Below, piece by piece: positions 22,669 through 30,935 of a stretch of 31,073 nt of DNA. The stretch spans positions 1 through 31,073 of the forward strand of contig DATLSE010000023.1 of assembly GCA_035534295.1 (NCBI GenBank), in the 5' to 3' direction. The notes beneath the pieces are model-generated. The model saw nothing but the letters and a program-made list of their open reading frames with translations, was not told the DNA's origin and ran no database searches. The DNA is from DATKQJ01 sp035534295 (lineage in GTDB: Bacteria > Chloroflexota > Dormibacteria > Dormibacterales > Dormibacteraceae). Made by a program: the position numbers and the translations under genes. Within the stretch, counting starts at the first letter, position 1. Every line of letters starts with the position of its first letter.

Positions 22669-23025
22669 TCAGGCCCCGGCGGCCGCGGCTCGCTTTTCGG
22701 CGCGCACCGCGCGCGCCTTGGTCAGGGCCTGGCGCCGGCGCTCGGCGACCTCGGGACTGACCGCCCGCCGGCGCACCGGCTTGGCGGCACGGGCCGGCTT
22801 GACCGGACCCAGTGCGCGCTCGAGCTTGCGCGTGATCCCCGCCAGCACCCTCGGATCGACGGTCTCGCCGGCGGGCTTGGCACTCTGCCGGTCAAGCTGC
22901 TTTTTGAGCTGTTGATTTTCCTTGATCAGCTGGCTCACCAGGGCCTGCAATTCATCCAGCGTGCCAGCTCGCCGTGTTCGTGCCGATTTGGACTCGGATC
23001 GGCTGCGAGGACTGTTCTGCGACAT
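22669..23025 (-). CDS. Basic, Lys/Arg/Ala-rich small protein with coiled-coil core
   Basis: The 118-aa protein starts at ATG 23025 with AAGGAG (23033-23038) seven bases upstream, a strong ribosome site. Residues 1-20 are Ser/Arg-rich (SPRSRSESKSARTRR), then comes a short helix with heptad-like spacing (LDELQALVSQLIKENQQLKKQL), a central helix, and a basic C-terminal tail (KARAVRAEKRAAAAGA). The Lys/Arg/Ala tails resemble histone-like or nucleoid proteins in composition only. A DNA- or RNA-binding role is inference. I recognise no named family. Confidence 0.6.
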   Translation of the reverse strand: MSQNSPRSRSESKSARTRRAGTLDELQALVSQLIKENQQLKKQLDRQSAKPAGETVDPRVLAGITRKLERALGPVKPARAAKPVRRRAVSPEVAERRRQALTKARAVRAEKRAAAAGA

Positions 23026-23973
23026 TGAGTTTCTCCTTGACCGTGAAGTTGATCGTCTGATAACGCTTGAGCGCAGCATGAGCCGCCGCGCAGATCGAGA
23101 GCCAACTGCGATTTCACTCACCATGTAACCACATCGGAGCCCGATTTCGCTCTTACAATTATCTGTACCGTTGAGTTTGCCGTTGGCTTTAGCGTGCGGC
23201 CTTGGATGTCTCAGATGGCCATCGCCTGCCAGGGGCAATATGTTACTCAAGCCGCTAACCTTGAAGCTGCGCCGCACGTCAATCGTGAACCCGGGATGAT
23301 ACCGCGCGCCACGCGGCCGCCAGTACCCGACCTGTTTTCGTAGGCGAGGTGAGACCAATGGTGGTCAATCGAGCGCGGGCCGAGTAGCGCGCCGAGGGCC
23401 ACGGCTTATCTGAGGACGATATCGCCGGAGCCCGCCTCACGGCGACGCGCAACACCCATCCTCGCGGGGATCTGGCTCGCGGCCACGAACCGCGCCGTCC
23501 CCAAGGGTGGAGCTTGGGACTCTGGGGCCAGGGAGAGCCCGATCCGACCTCATCATCCGAATGGCGCCTGGGGAAGCGTTATCGCACCTGATTGCACGGC
23601 ATGTGAATTCATGGGCTCGCGTTCCCGCGCCAAGAGCGGTCCGTAGTCGGCCTCCTGGGCGCGATTCCCAACAGCTGCGATCGAGATCTGTAGCTGAGCT
23701 CGAGGTGAGACGCACGACGGATCACCCCCGTCCCTTTATCGCCGCCCTGAGCGAGCGTGACACGAATTCGGCCTAACGCGCAGCGCGCAGAGTCGACGTC
23801 CATCGACTGCATCAGAGCGCGGGCGTCACCAATGAGGCAGTCGACGCAGCGTTGAAGGGACATTCGAGGTCAGCATTCTTCTGTCAGCTGACAATGGTGG
23901 GGGCGGTATGGCAGCGCCATGACTTCGGAAACGTCAAGCGGTCAACCCGCAGCAGCGAGCGCGATCTTATCTG
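23026..23973. other. 948-bp gap without a confident gene
   Basis: Several overlapping short frames exist on both strands (for example 23437-23715 minus, 23507-23776 plus, 23609-23863 minus), but none shows family-like motifs, a good ribosome site or consistent coding use. Part of the stretch near 23100-23260 is less GC-rich than its neighbours (for example TTACAATTATCTGTACC). This fits an old mobile-element or gene remnant. I see no tRNA, rRNA or clear repeat here. Confidence 0.5.
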
Positions 23974-25428
23974 TCAGCCCGACGCTGCGGTGCCGTCAGT
24001 CGGAACGGTCTTGGACGCCACGAAGCGAGGCAGGACTACTCTCACCACCAGGCCGCCCCCGGGCGCGTTGTCCGCCGTGATGGTGCCGCCATGGCGCTCG
24101 ATCACGCTGCGCGCGATGGCCAGTCCGAGACCGGTTCCGTGCCCGTGGCGGGAGGGTTCGGCTCGATAGAAGCGATCAAAAATATGGGGCAGATTGTGAG
24201 GCTCGACGCCCGCGCCCGCGTCCTGTACCTGCAGCCTTATGGTGGTCGCGTCGGCGCCGGCAACGAGACGAACGGGCGCGTCGGGCGCGGTGTGACGCGC
24301 AATGTTGTCGAACAGTGCGCGCAGGACGCCGAGGAGCGCGTCCCGCTCGCCCCTACCGGTACCCAGGGGGGCCTCGATCATCGACTCGACCGGACGCGGT
24401 GCGCAGATACGCCTGGCGTCGGTGGCCGCCTCGGCCAGAAAGAGGTCCCAGTCCATCTCCTCACTTTGGATCGGAGAGCCCGAATCGCCCTTGGCCAGCT
24501 GGAGTAACGAGGCGGAAAGCTCCGCCATCCGCACCACCTCGGCGCGGATCTCGCCCAGGCCTCGCTGCCGTTCTGACGCTGGCATCTGGGGATGGTCCAA
24601 AAGCGTCTCGGCGTTGGTCAGCATCACCGTCAGCGGGGTGCGGAGCTCATGCGAGGCGTCGGCCACGAATTGTCGCTGCAAGAGGAGCGCCTCCTCCAGC
24701 GAGCGGTAGGTGCGCTCCAATCGCTCGAGGGAGTCGTTGAAGGCGGCCGTCAGCCGCGCCACCTCATCCTTGGTGCCCGGATCGGGGAGCCGGCGGCTCA
24801 GGTCTGATCCCTGACCCAAGCGTTCGGCCGCCTGGGTCAGCGCGGTCATCGGGGACAGACCGTTGGAGACCACGACCCAGCCCACCCCGGCGGCGCTGAT
24901 CAGGGCCAGACCGCCTGCCGCCAGCAGTATCAACCGCAGAGTGGACAGGAACGAATCGACACTGGACAGCGACTCGGCCACGACCAGGACGCGAGGGATG
25001 GAACCATCCGCCCCCACGTAGGCCGGATTGGAGCGCGTGAGGGGGATTACGTCTAGGCGGTAGTGAACCCCCTGCTTGACGGTGATCAGGGTTGATCCGC
25101 CGCTGAGCGCGTGATGCATGGCCGCGGCGGGCACGTGCAGGACGAGCCCGCTGGCGCTGGGGCTGCCGGCGATCTCGGATCCGGCGGCGTCAAAGGTCAG
25201 GGCCAGATTGTGCGGATACAGATCAAGGACCCGGATCAGGCTCGGGTCGGAGGCCCTGGTCGGTGACTGGAGGCGAAACGCAAGCTGGCGACCGGAGCGG
25301 ACGAGGGCGGCATCGATGTCTGAATGCAGGTGCACCGAGAGCACTAGGTAGACTCCGAGCCCGAAGCCGACCAGGAGCAGGGAGAACGTCACCGCCAGGA
25401 GGATGGTGAGCCGAAGCCGGATGGTCAC
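23974..25428 (-). CDS. HAMP-containing sensor histidine kinase
   Basis: The 484-aa protein is a complete transmembrane kinase: helix 1 (LLAVTFSLLLVGFGLGVYLVL, about 10-30), a periplasmic or extracellular sensor of about 130 residues, helix 2 (about 164-186), HAMP, then HisKA with H-box QFVADASHELRTPLTVM, N box FDNIARHT, G1 VQDAGAGVE, F-box IFDRFYRAE, and G2 GTGLGLAIARSV. It would pass phosphate to the OmpR-type regulator encoded 18 bp upstream. The GTG start is adjacent to the membrane segment. The stimulus is unknown. Confidence 0.92.
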   Translation of the reverse strand: MTIRLRLTILLAVTFSLLLVGFGLGVYLVLSVHLHSDIDAALVRSGRQLAFRLQSPTRASDPSLIRVLDLYPHNLALTFDAAGSEIAGSPSASGLVLHVPAAAMHHALSGGSTLITVKQGVHYRLDVIPLTRSNPAYVGADGSIPRVLVVAESLSSVDSFLSTLRLILLAAGGLALISAAGVGWVVVSNGLSPMTALTQAAERLGQGSDLSRRLPDPGTKDEVARLTAAFNDSLERLERTYRSLEEALLLQRQFVADASHELRTPLTVMLTNAETLLDHPQMPASERQRGLGEIRAEVVRMAELSASLLQLAKGDSGSPIQSEEMDWDLFLAEAATDARRICAPRPVESMIEAPLGTGRGERDALLGVLRALFDNIARHTAPDAPVRLVAGADATTIRLQVQDAGAGVEPHNLPHIFDRFYRAEPSRHGHGTGLGLAIARSVIERHGGTITADNAPGGGLVVRVVLPRFVASKTVPTDGTAASG

Positions 25429-25446
25429 CCGGGCTGCACGGCGGGC

Positions 25447-26109
25447 TCAGGGCCGGAGAACATAGCCGACCCCGCGCACTGTGTGGACCATTCGCGACCT
25501 GCCCCCCGCCTCGAGCTTGGCCCGCAGATAGCCGATGTAGACCTCGTCCACCCGGCTCGTGCCGTATCCCCACACGGCGGCCAGGACACGAGCGTGACCC
25601 ACCACCTCGCCCGCGTGGCGGAGCAGGAAGAAGAGGAGTTCGTACTCGCGCGCGGTGAGCTCGATCAGCTCCCCGGCTCGTGTCACCTGGTGGGCCCGGT
25701 CGTCCAGGACCAGATCGCCGACGCGAAAAATCCGGGGCCGTTCCTCGGGCCCGCGGCGGCGCAACAGGGCCCGGATTCGAGCCAGCAACTGCTCTTTAAC
25801 GAAGGGCTTGACCAGATAGTCGTCGGCACCCGCGTCGAGCCCCAGCACCTGGTCAGGGGTCGCGTCCCGGGCGCTCAGCATGAGGATGGGTACGTCGTCC
25901 ACCTCACGCATCCGGCGGCAGACCTCAAGACCGTCTACTCCCGGCATCATGAGATCGAGGATGACAAGGTCGGGAAGCTCCTCCAGGGAGCGTGCGAGGC
26001 CCTCTCGCCCGTCGGCCGCCTCGCGCACGGTGTACCCCTCGTAGGCGAGCATGCGGCGGAGTGAGGTCCGGATGTTGGCGTCGTCGTCCACGATTAGGAC
26101 CTTGGTCAT
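25447..26109 (-). CDS. OmpR/PhoB-family response regulator
   Basis: The 220-aa protein pairs a receiver (VLIVDDDANIR, phospho-acceptor Asp in LVILDLMMPGVDG, LSARDA, VKPF) with a winged-helix C-terminus (ELTAREYELLFFLLRHAG, RVDEVYIGYLRAKLE, HTVRGVGYVLRP). It binds DNA to direct transcription in response to the downstream kinase. ATG 26109 fits the canonical MTKVLIVDDD start. The gene diverges from the FMN-binding protein gene at 26297. Confidence 0.92.
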   Translation of the reverse strand: MTKVLIVDDDANIRTSLRRMLAYEGYTVREAADGREGLARSLEELPDLVILDLMMPGVDGLEVCRRMREVDDVPILMLSARDATPDQVLGLDAGADDYLVKPFVKEQLLARIRALLRRRGPEERPRIFRVGDLVLDDRAHQVTRAGELIELTAREYELLFFLLRHAGEVVGHARVLAAVWGYGTSRVDEVYIGYLRAKLEAGGRSRMVHTVRGVGYVLRP

Positions 26110-26296
26110 CGGTCCGCCGGGCCCGCTGAAGTCGATCGCGGCCTTACTCCCAACACGAATATCTAGCTCCCGATCCGGCTCCGGTTGCCGGACTGCCCCC
26201 GGACGACTTGAGACCCATTTTGAGGCCGGCTCGGCCCCTTCCGTCCAGCTTCGCCGATTTGCGCCGCCGCGACCTATAGCCCGCACAATTGAGGCC

Positions 26297-26842
26297 GTGG
26301 CAAAAGTCTTCGCCGGCATCGATTCTGATCTGGAGCGATTTCTGCTCGCCCAGCGCGTATTCTTCGTCGCCACCGCGCCGCTCGCCGCCACCGGCCACGT
26401 GAACCTGTCGCCCAAGGGCCTCGATTCGTTCCGTGTTCTCGATCCCACGACGGTCGCCTACCTGGATCTCACCGGCAGCGGTGCGGAGACCGTGGCCCAT
26501 CTGCGCGAGAACGGGCGCATCGTGCTCATGTTCTGTGCCTTTGAAGGACCGCCTCGGATCGTGCGTCTGCACGGCCAGGGCGAGGTGGTGGCGGCCGAGA
26601 TCCACCAGGACCTGTTCCCCGCCCTGCCCGGCCCGAGAGCGGTGATCGTGATCAGGCTCGACCGGGTGTCTGACAGCTGCGGCTATGGCGTGCCCCAGTT
26701 AAAGTTCGCCGGCGTGCGGCCACAGATGGCGGCCTGGGCCGAGAGCAAGGAGCGGTCGAGTGGCCTGGCCCAGTACCGTTTGGAGAACAATCAGGTCAGC
26801 ATCGACGGCCTGCCCGCATTGGACCTGAACCCTTTCCTCTGA
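26297..26842 (+). CDS. Pyridoxamine 5'-phosphate oxidase-family (FMN split-barrel) protein
   Basis: The 181-aa product belongs to the FMN-binding split-barrel superfamily: the segment RVFFVATAPLAATGHVNLSPKGLD holds the first strands and flavin loop, VAYLDLTGSGAETVAHLRENGRIVLMFCAFEGPPRIVRLHG is the barrel core, and the C-terminus QVSIDGLPALD is typical of the group. Length matches members of the family. Ligand may be FMN or F420, and substrate is unknown. GTG 26297 has CACAAT, a -10-like hexamer, seven bases upstream. Confidence 0.78.
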   Translation: MAKVFAGIDSDLERFLLAQRVFFVATAPLAATGHVNLSPKGLDSFRVLDPTTVAYLDLTGSGAETVAHLRENGRIVLMFCAFEGPPRIVRLHGQGEVVAAEIHQDLFPALPGPRAVIVIRLDRVSDSCGYGVPQLKFAGVRPQMAAWAESKERSSGLAQYRLENNQVSIDGLPALDLNPFL

Positions 26843-26861
26843 CGCTCAGGGTGCGGTGAGC

Positions 26862-27227
26862 CTAGGGTGGCGATCCGGACGGAACGGCGCCGCTGGAGGA
26901 GGAGGGCGACCGGGGCCGGACTCGGCGCCGAATCCTGCCCCAGATGGGGTGGAGCGGGCGGGCAAGTAGCGCTCGCGTAAGGAGGAGGCGCGCGATCGAG
27001 ATCGCCAGGCCCCACCACATCCGATGGGGCTGGTAGGTGAAGACGACGTGGCGTGCGCCGGGTGGGATCGCCACCGCGCGCATGAATCCCTTGTCTCGGG
27101 TGATCGGAACCGGAACCCCGTCGACCCGGGCCACCCAGCCCGGAAAATAGGCATCGGCCAGGACCAGGGTGCCAGGCCCCAGCCCGCCCACCTCGATGCT
27201 GACAGCCTCACCGGTCAGGACCCAGCT
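26862..27227 (-). pseudogene. C-terminal remnant of a YfhO-like membrane protein
   Basis: The frame ends at TAG 26862 and reads SWVLTGEAVSIEVGG, LADAYFPGWVARVDGVPVPI, FMRAVAIPPGARHVVFTYQP, then a final hydrophobic helix (MWWGLAISIARLLL) and a basic tail. The pattern A-D-x-Y-x-P-G-W-x-A-x-V-D-G-x-P-V-P-I and the A-I-P-x-G-x-H-x-V segment match the end of YfhO-type large membrane proteins implicated in glycosylation. The rest of the gene (many hundreds of residues) is absent: upstream the DNA is DUF302 coding in another frame. So it is a 5'-truncated remnant with no start. Confidence 0.65.
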
Positions 27228-27619
27228 TGCAGGGACTGGGCGACACGGCGGAGGCGGTCGCCCGCCTCTTTGGCGATCGGCCCCAACTCGGGATTCCCGA
27301 TCACTCCGAGCGCGGCCTCGGCGTCCATGAATCGAATTTCGGTGACGCCCTCGCCCACGTCGCGCAGGACCACGTTGCAGGGGAGCAGAACCGCGGCTCC
27401 CGGCTCGACCTGGAGGGCCGCGTGGGCCAGGCGCGGATTGCACGCGCCCAGGATCTTCTCCGCCGGCACGTTAAGACCCAGCTTGTCACGCATCGTGGCC
27501 TCGACGTCGATCTCGGTCAGGACCCCGAAACCCTCAGCGCTGAGGGCGGAGCGAACCTCCACCTCTGCCTGCGCGAGAGATCGATCGAGGCGGAGCTCAA
27601 AAAAGTAGGAAGCGGTCAT
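27215..27619 (-). CDS. DUF302 family protein
   Basis: The 134-residue protein matches DUF302: start YFFELRLDRSLAQAEVEVRSALSAEGFGVLTEIDV, then LGLNVPAEKILGACNPRLAHAAL, then VLLPCNVVLRDVG. The mid segment with Cys-Asn-Pro and the Pro-Cys-Asn-Val motif is conserved in the family. The function is unknown; some members are encoded near thiosulfate or sulfur genes. ATG 27619 with GGAG 11 bases upstream. It overlaps the YfhO remnant by 13 bp. Confidence 0.88.
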   Translation of the reverse strand: MTASYFFELRLDRSLAQAEVEVRSALSAEGFGVLTEIDVEATMRDKLGLNVPAEKILGACNPRLAHAALQVEPGAAVLLPCNVVLRDVGEGVTEIRFMDAEAALGVIGNPELGPIAKEAGDRLRRVAQSLQAGS

Positions 27620-27724
27620 GAGGGAGATCTCCTAGAACACGGCGGTTGGCGCCCATCCATCATGCGCGCCGCCGCAACCCCGGACCCCTTTTTGATTCCC
27701 CGGGGAGCACCATCGAGGGTTCTT

Positions 27725-27730
27725 TATGCT
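27725..27730 (+). promoter_or_regulatory. Putative -10 box of the SDR gene
   Basis: TATGCT ends nine bases before ATG 27740 and no Shine-Dalgarno sequence is present, so the transcript would start at about the start codon. Confidence 0.45.
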
Positions 27731-27739
27731 GAGCGTCGA

Positions 27740-28525
27740 ATGAAGGACGACAGTCGCACTTTTGCGGGCCGGGTCGCTGCGGTGACCGGTGCCGGCAGTG
27801 GAATCGGTCGCGCCGTCGCGCTCGGCCTGGCCAGTGCGGGCGCTCAGGTGGCGGCGATCGATCTCTCGGACGACGGACTCCAAGCGACGGCGGCGATGGC
27901 GCCGGCGGGAAGCATCCGGATCATGGTCCAGGACGTCTCCCGCGCGGGGGAGCTGGGCCAGCTCATGGGACAGATCGAGGGCGAGCTGGGCCGCCTGGAC
28001 CACGTCGTGTCCGCCGCCGGGGTGGTCGCCGTGATGCCCTTCATGGAGCTCACGCCCGAGGCCTGGGAGCGCCTCTTCGCGGTCAACGTGACAGGCACCT
28101 TCTTCACCCTGCAGGCGGCCGCCCGGGTAATGGTGGCCGCCGGCAGGGGTGGGTCAATGGTCAGTCTGGCCTCTCTGGCCGGGCGCCTGGGGCGCCCGCA
28201 ATATTCGCACTACGCGGCTTCCAAGGCGGCCGTGATCAGCCTCTCACGCTCAGCGGCGGCGGCGCTGGCGCCCTCCATCCGCGTCAACTGCGTGTGCCCC
28301 GGAATCATCGCCACGCCGATGTGGGAGCAGCTCGACCGGGAGAGCGCAATGCGGTTTGATCGGGCCAGCGGAGAGACGTTCGAGCGCGCCGTGGCGGAGG
28401 CTCCCCTGGGCCGCGCCGGCACCCCTGAGGAAGTCTCCGACCTGATCTTGTATCTGCTCTCCGACGCCGCCCGCTACATCACCGGTCAGGCGATTCAGGT
28501 CGACGGGGGAATTCACATGGCCTGA
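27740..28525 (+). CDS. Short-chain dehydrogenase/reductase (SDR), classical type
   Basis: The 261-aa protein has the cofactor-binding motif TGAGSGIGRA (about residues 15-24), Asp at the end of strand 2 (AAIDLSDDG), which favours NAD(H), NVTGTFF (Asn catalytic), SLASLAG with catalytic Ser, and YSHYAASKAA with the Tyr-x-x-x-Lys pair. The C-terminal GQAIQVDGGIHM is typical of FabG-like SDRs. The substrate cannot be inferred. ATG 27740 is supported by TATGCT upstream. Converges with the short PrpD paralog after 41 bp. Confidence 0.9.
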   Translation: MKDDSRTFAGRVAAVTGAGSGIGRAVALGLASAGAQVAAIDLSDDGLQATAAMAPAGSIRIMVQDVSRAGELGQLMGQIEGELGRLDHVVSAAGVVAVMPFMELTPEAWERLFAVNVTGTFFTLQAAARVMVAAGRGGSMVSLASLAGRLGRPQYSHYAASKAAVISLSRSAAAALAPSIRVNCVCPGIIATPMWEQLDRESAMRFDRASGETFERAVAEAPLGRAGTPEEVSDLILYLLSDAARYITGQAIQVDGGIHMA

Positions 28526-28566
28526 GCGCGGTCTCAGTTCCAACCCAAGGAAAGATCGGCTGGGAG

Positions 28567-29493
28567 CTAACGCGGGAGGACGGCGGCACCCACCAATTCG
28601 GCCACTGAGATTTCGCCGGGGTCACCCCAGAGTTCGAGGAACCGCTCCGTTCTGGAGCCGAGAGCGGGCGCGGCCAGAGTCCGCGCCCGCTCCGTCAAGT
28701 CCTGCGCCGGCGACCCTGAATCCCCCACCCAGACCCGACCCAGAGCGTCGACGACGGGCTCCAGATCAGCTGCGCCGGACATGACGGCGCTCATGCCGCG
28801 GCGACCCTCGATCGCCGCTGGGGCAGACTTAAAGCCGGCTGCAGCGAGCAGCGCCGATTCGACCCCGTTGGCTGCCGCCCGCGCGGCTTGAGTGGCGCCG
28901 CCCGCTCGGCGGCGGACGATGCTGAATCCTCCGGCCTGGGTGGCGGCCAGACCCAGCGCCATCAATGAGCTCTGCTCATCGAGCCCGAGCAGGCGCGCGG
29001 CCGCGGCCGCAGCCCCGACCGCTCCGCCGGTGGTTGCTTGATCCCAGCCCCGATCCCGATGCCCCGGGCCCAGACCGGCTCCGACCCGGAGCGCAATCTC
29101 GACGCCGACGGCGACCGCGACCACCAGATCGGATCCTTCGAGCCGGCGCCACTCGGCCAGCGCCAGCGCCGCGGGGAAAACCGCGCCCGCCGCCTCGGCG
29201 CCGGTGGTCGCCGAGGCGAGCGCGATCGAGCTCGCCGCGACAGCATTGACGTACGCCGCCCAGATCGGACTCAACCTTTCAGTGCGACCGAGAACGCCGG
29301 CCTGGGTGGGGGTGCCGAGGCCCATCACTGCGGCCAGCGCGGAGCCCACTTGGGGCTCGGAGCTGGCCGCCACCGCGCCCGCGGCCAGCTCCAGGATCAG
29401 GGCCTCAGACCAGCGCCGGGCGGCGTCCGGTGGCGTCGAGCCGACGGCGAAGTCGGCCAGGCGCCGGGTGATGTCCGCCCCGGACACGCTCAC
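28567..29493 (-). CDS. Short MmgE/PrpD paralog lacking the catalytic segment
   Basis: The 308-aa product matches the helical N-terminal domain of the MmgE/PrpD family (DGxxx segments AAVMGLGTPTQAGVLGR, LGPGHRDRGWDQATTGGAVGAAAAAARLLGLDEQ, AAANGVESALLAAAGF). The family's conserved HxxDFDDTH-like segment is replaced here by SSIALASATTG, so the acidic and His residues are gone. The C-terminal alpha-beta domain is also mostly missing; full members are about 450 aa. The reading frame is intact, so it is probably a functional non-catalytic partner of the full-length paralog upstream. The GTG start overlaps that gene's stop as GTGA. A pseudogene in early decay is an alternative. Confidence 0.72.
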   Translation of the reverse strand: MSVSGADITRRLADFAVGSTPPDAARRWSEALILELAAGAVAASSEPQVGSALAAVMGLGTPTQAGVLGRTERLSPIWAAYVNAVAASSIALASATTGAEAAGAVFPAALALAEWRRLEGSDLVVAVAVGVEIALRVGAGLGPGHRDRGWDQATTGGAVGAAAAAARLLGLDEQSSLMALGLAATQAGGFSIVRRRAGGATQAARAAANGVESALLAAAGFKSAPAAIEGRRGMSAVMSGAADLEPVVDALGRVWVGDSGSPAQDLTERARTLAAPALGSRTERFLELWGDPGEISVAELVGAAVLPR

Positions 29494-30830
29494 TGCGCCG
29501 CCTCGGGAAGCAGCGCGGCGCGGAGCTCCTGCAGATCAGGAGCAGCGCCCAGCCCGCTGATCGCCCGGCGAATCCTGGCCCCCCGGTCGGGCAGCACCTC
29601 TTGAACCAGATCGTCGAGCTTGGCGGCGAGTTCGGCTTCGCTTAAGGGGCGGGCCAGACTCCCGCGGGCGTGCAGCACGCGTTCGCGCAGGCGGCGTCCA
29701 CCATTGAACTCCACCTCGATCATCGCCTCCTCCCGGTCGAGATCGGCGGTGGGCACCAGGCGCACCAGGGCTCGCACCCGCAGCACCTGAGGATCCTTGA
29801 CGTACCGGTCGGAATATTCGTTGAGCCCGGCCCGGCCCCCGACGAGCGCTGCGGCCACGCCGTGCTGGGCCGAAAATCGCGCCTCGAGCCCATCCTGGGG
29901 ATCCGGACGGTCGGTCAGTTCCATCACCAGGGGATGGCAGAGGTAGGTCACCTCGAGGATCGAGCCCGGCTCCGGGCAGCGTTCGAAGACGGCGCGCGCG
30001 GCGTCGATTCCTGGATGACAGACCACCCCGCATGGATACGGCTTATAGGTGTTGCGGAGCAGCTCCCAGCTGCGCCCCAGACCCTCGACCATCAGCTCGG
30101 GATGATTGATTCGGGCCAGGGCCGAGCAGAAACCTCCCTCCGACTCGAGCACCCCACGGGGCCCCTCCATGCCGGCCTGGGCCAGCCGCGCGGCAAGGAT
30201 GCCATTGGCCGCGGCCTTGCCGGGATGGATGGCCTTGGTCGGCGTCCCGAAGGCTTCTCGATGACCCAGCAGCTGGATGGAGGCGATCCGGATCGCGTCC
30301 GCCATCCCGCTTCGATCAAGCCCCAGCAGGAGCCCCGCCCCAACCGCCCCAGCCATGGCACCGACGGTCGCGCTCGGCTGCCAGCCCTCCTGGTGGTGGG
30401 CGGGAGCCAGCGCCAGGCCGGCGCGAATCAGCATCTCACAGGCCAGGGCGAAGGCAGAGACGAAGCGGTCGCCGCTGACCCCCAACTCGACTCCGATCCC
30501 CAGGGTCGCCGCCAGAGCGATGGAGGAGGCGTGGATGTTGCCCGATTCGAGGTGGGTGTCGTCGAAGTCGTCCAGATGCGCCGCCAGGCCGGTGGCGAGG
30601 GCGGCAAAATGGAGATCAGCCCCCTCCCGGCGCCCGGGCACCAGAGCGCCTCCTGGACCTCCGACCAGACGAGCAACCTCCAGCACCTGGTCGACGGCGG
30701 GATCGTGGCAGGCTCGCACCGCGGTGCCGACGATGTTGACGAGGCTGCGCTCGGCCTCCAATCTGACCGCCACGGGCAGCGGCGCCTGCGCGACGTCGAC
30801 GACGGCATCGGCGAGCTGGGAGGCCAGCAT
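29490..30830 (-). CDS. MmgE/PrpD family protein, full length
   Basis: The 446-aa product is the normal length for this family of 2-methylcitrate dehydratase and related epimerases or cis-aconitate decarboxylases. The signature HLDDFDDTHLESGNIHAS (about residues 83-100) is complete, and helical segments QEGWQPSATVGAMAGAVGAGLLLGLDRSG and KAAANGILAARLAQAGMEGP follow. The C-terminal mixed domain with KPYPCGVVCHPGID is present. Exact substrate is unknown, as the family is broad. ATG 30830 has GGAAGG seven bases upstream. It precedes the short paralog by a 4-bp overlap. No citrate or methylcitrate synthase is in the window. Confidence 0.85.
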   Translation of the reverse strand: MLASQLADAVVDVAQAPLPVAVRLEAERSLVNIVGTAVRACHDPAVDQVLEVARLVGGPGGALVPGRREGADLHFAALATGLAAHLDDFDDTHLESGNIHASSIALAATLGIGVELGVSGDRFVSAFALACEMLIRAGLALAPAHHQEGWQPSATVGAMAGAVGAGLLLGLDRSGMADAIRIASIQLLGHREAFGTPTKAIHPGKAAANGILAARLAQAGMEGPRGVLESEGGFCSALARINHPELMVEGLGRSWELLRNTYKPYPCGVVCHPGIDAARAVFERCPEPGSILEVTYLCHPLVMELTDRPDPQDGLEARFSAQHGVAAALVGGRAGLNEYSDRYVKDPQVLRVRALVRLVPTADLDREEAMIEVEFNGGRRLRERVLHARGSLARPLSEAELAAKLDDLVQEVLPDRGARIRRAISGLGAAPDLQELRAALLPEAAQ

Positions 30831-30935
30831 TAAGTAGCCTTCCCCATCATCATGCCCGGGCCGATCGACCTCGGCTGCTGCGGCATCGCCCAAGTATGTC
30901 AGGGCCGCAGGCGGCGGCCCCGAGCCCGGCCGGCC

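Noticed and set aside
23437..23863. Three overlapping short frames of about 84-92 aa
   Set aside because: No motif, conserved context or ribosome site; they overlap on opposite strands, so at most one could be real and none can be supported.
26109..26448. N-terminal extension of the OmpR-type regulator
   Set aside because: The receiver begins canonically at ATG 26109 (MTKVLIVDDD); the upstream part is antisense to the FMN-binding protein gene.
27227..27739. N-terminal extension of the SDR on the plus strand
   Set aside because: It is antisense to DUF302 and lacks SDR features; ATG 27740 fits the classical SDR length.
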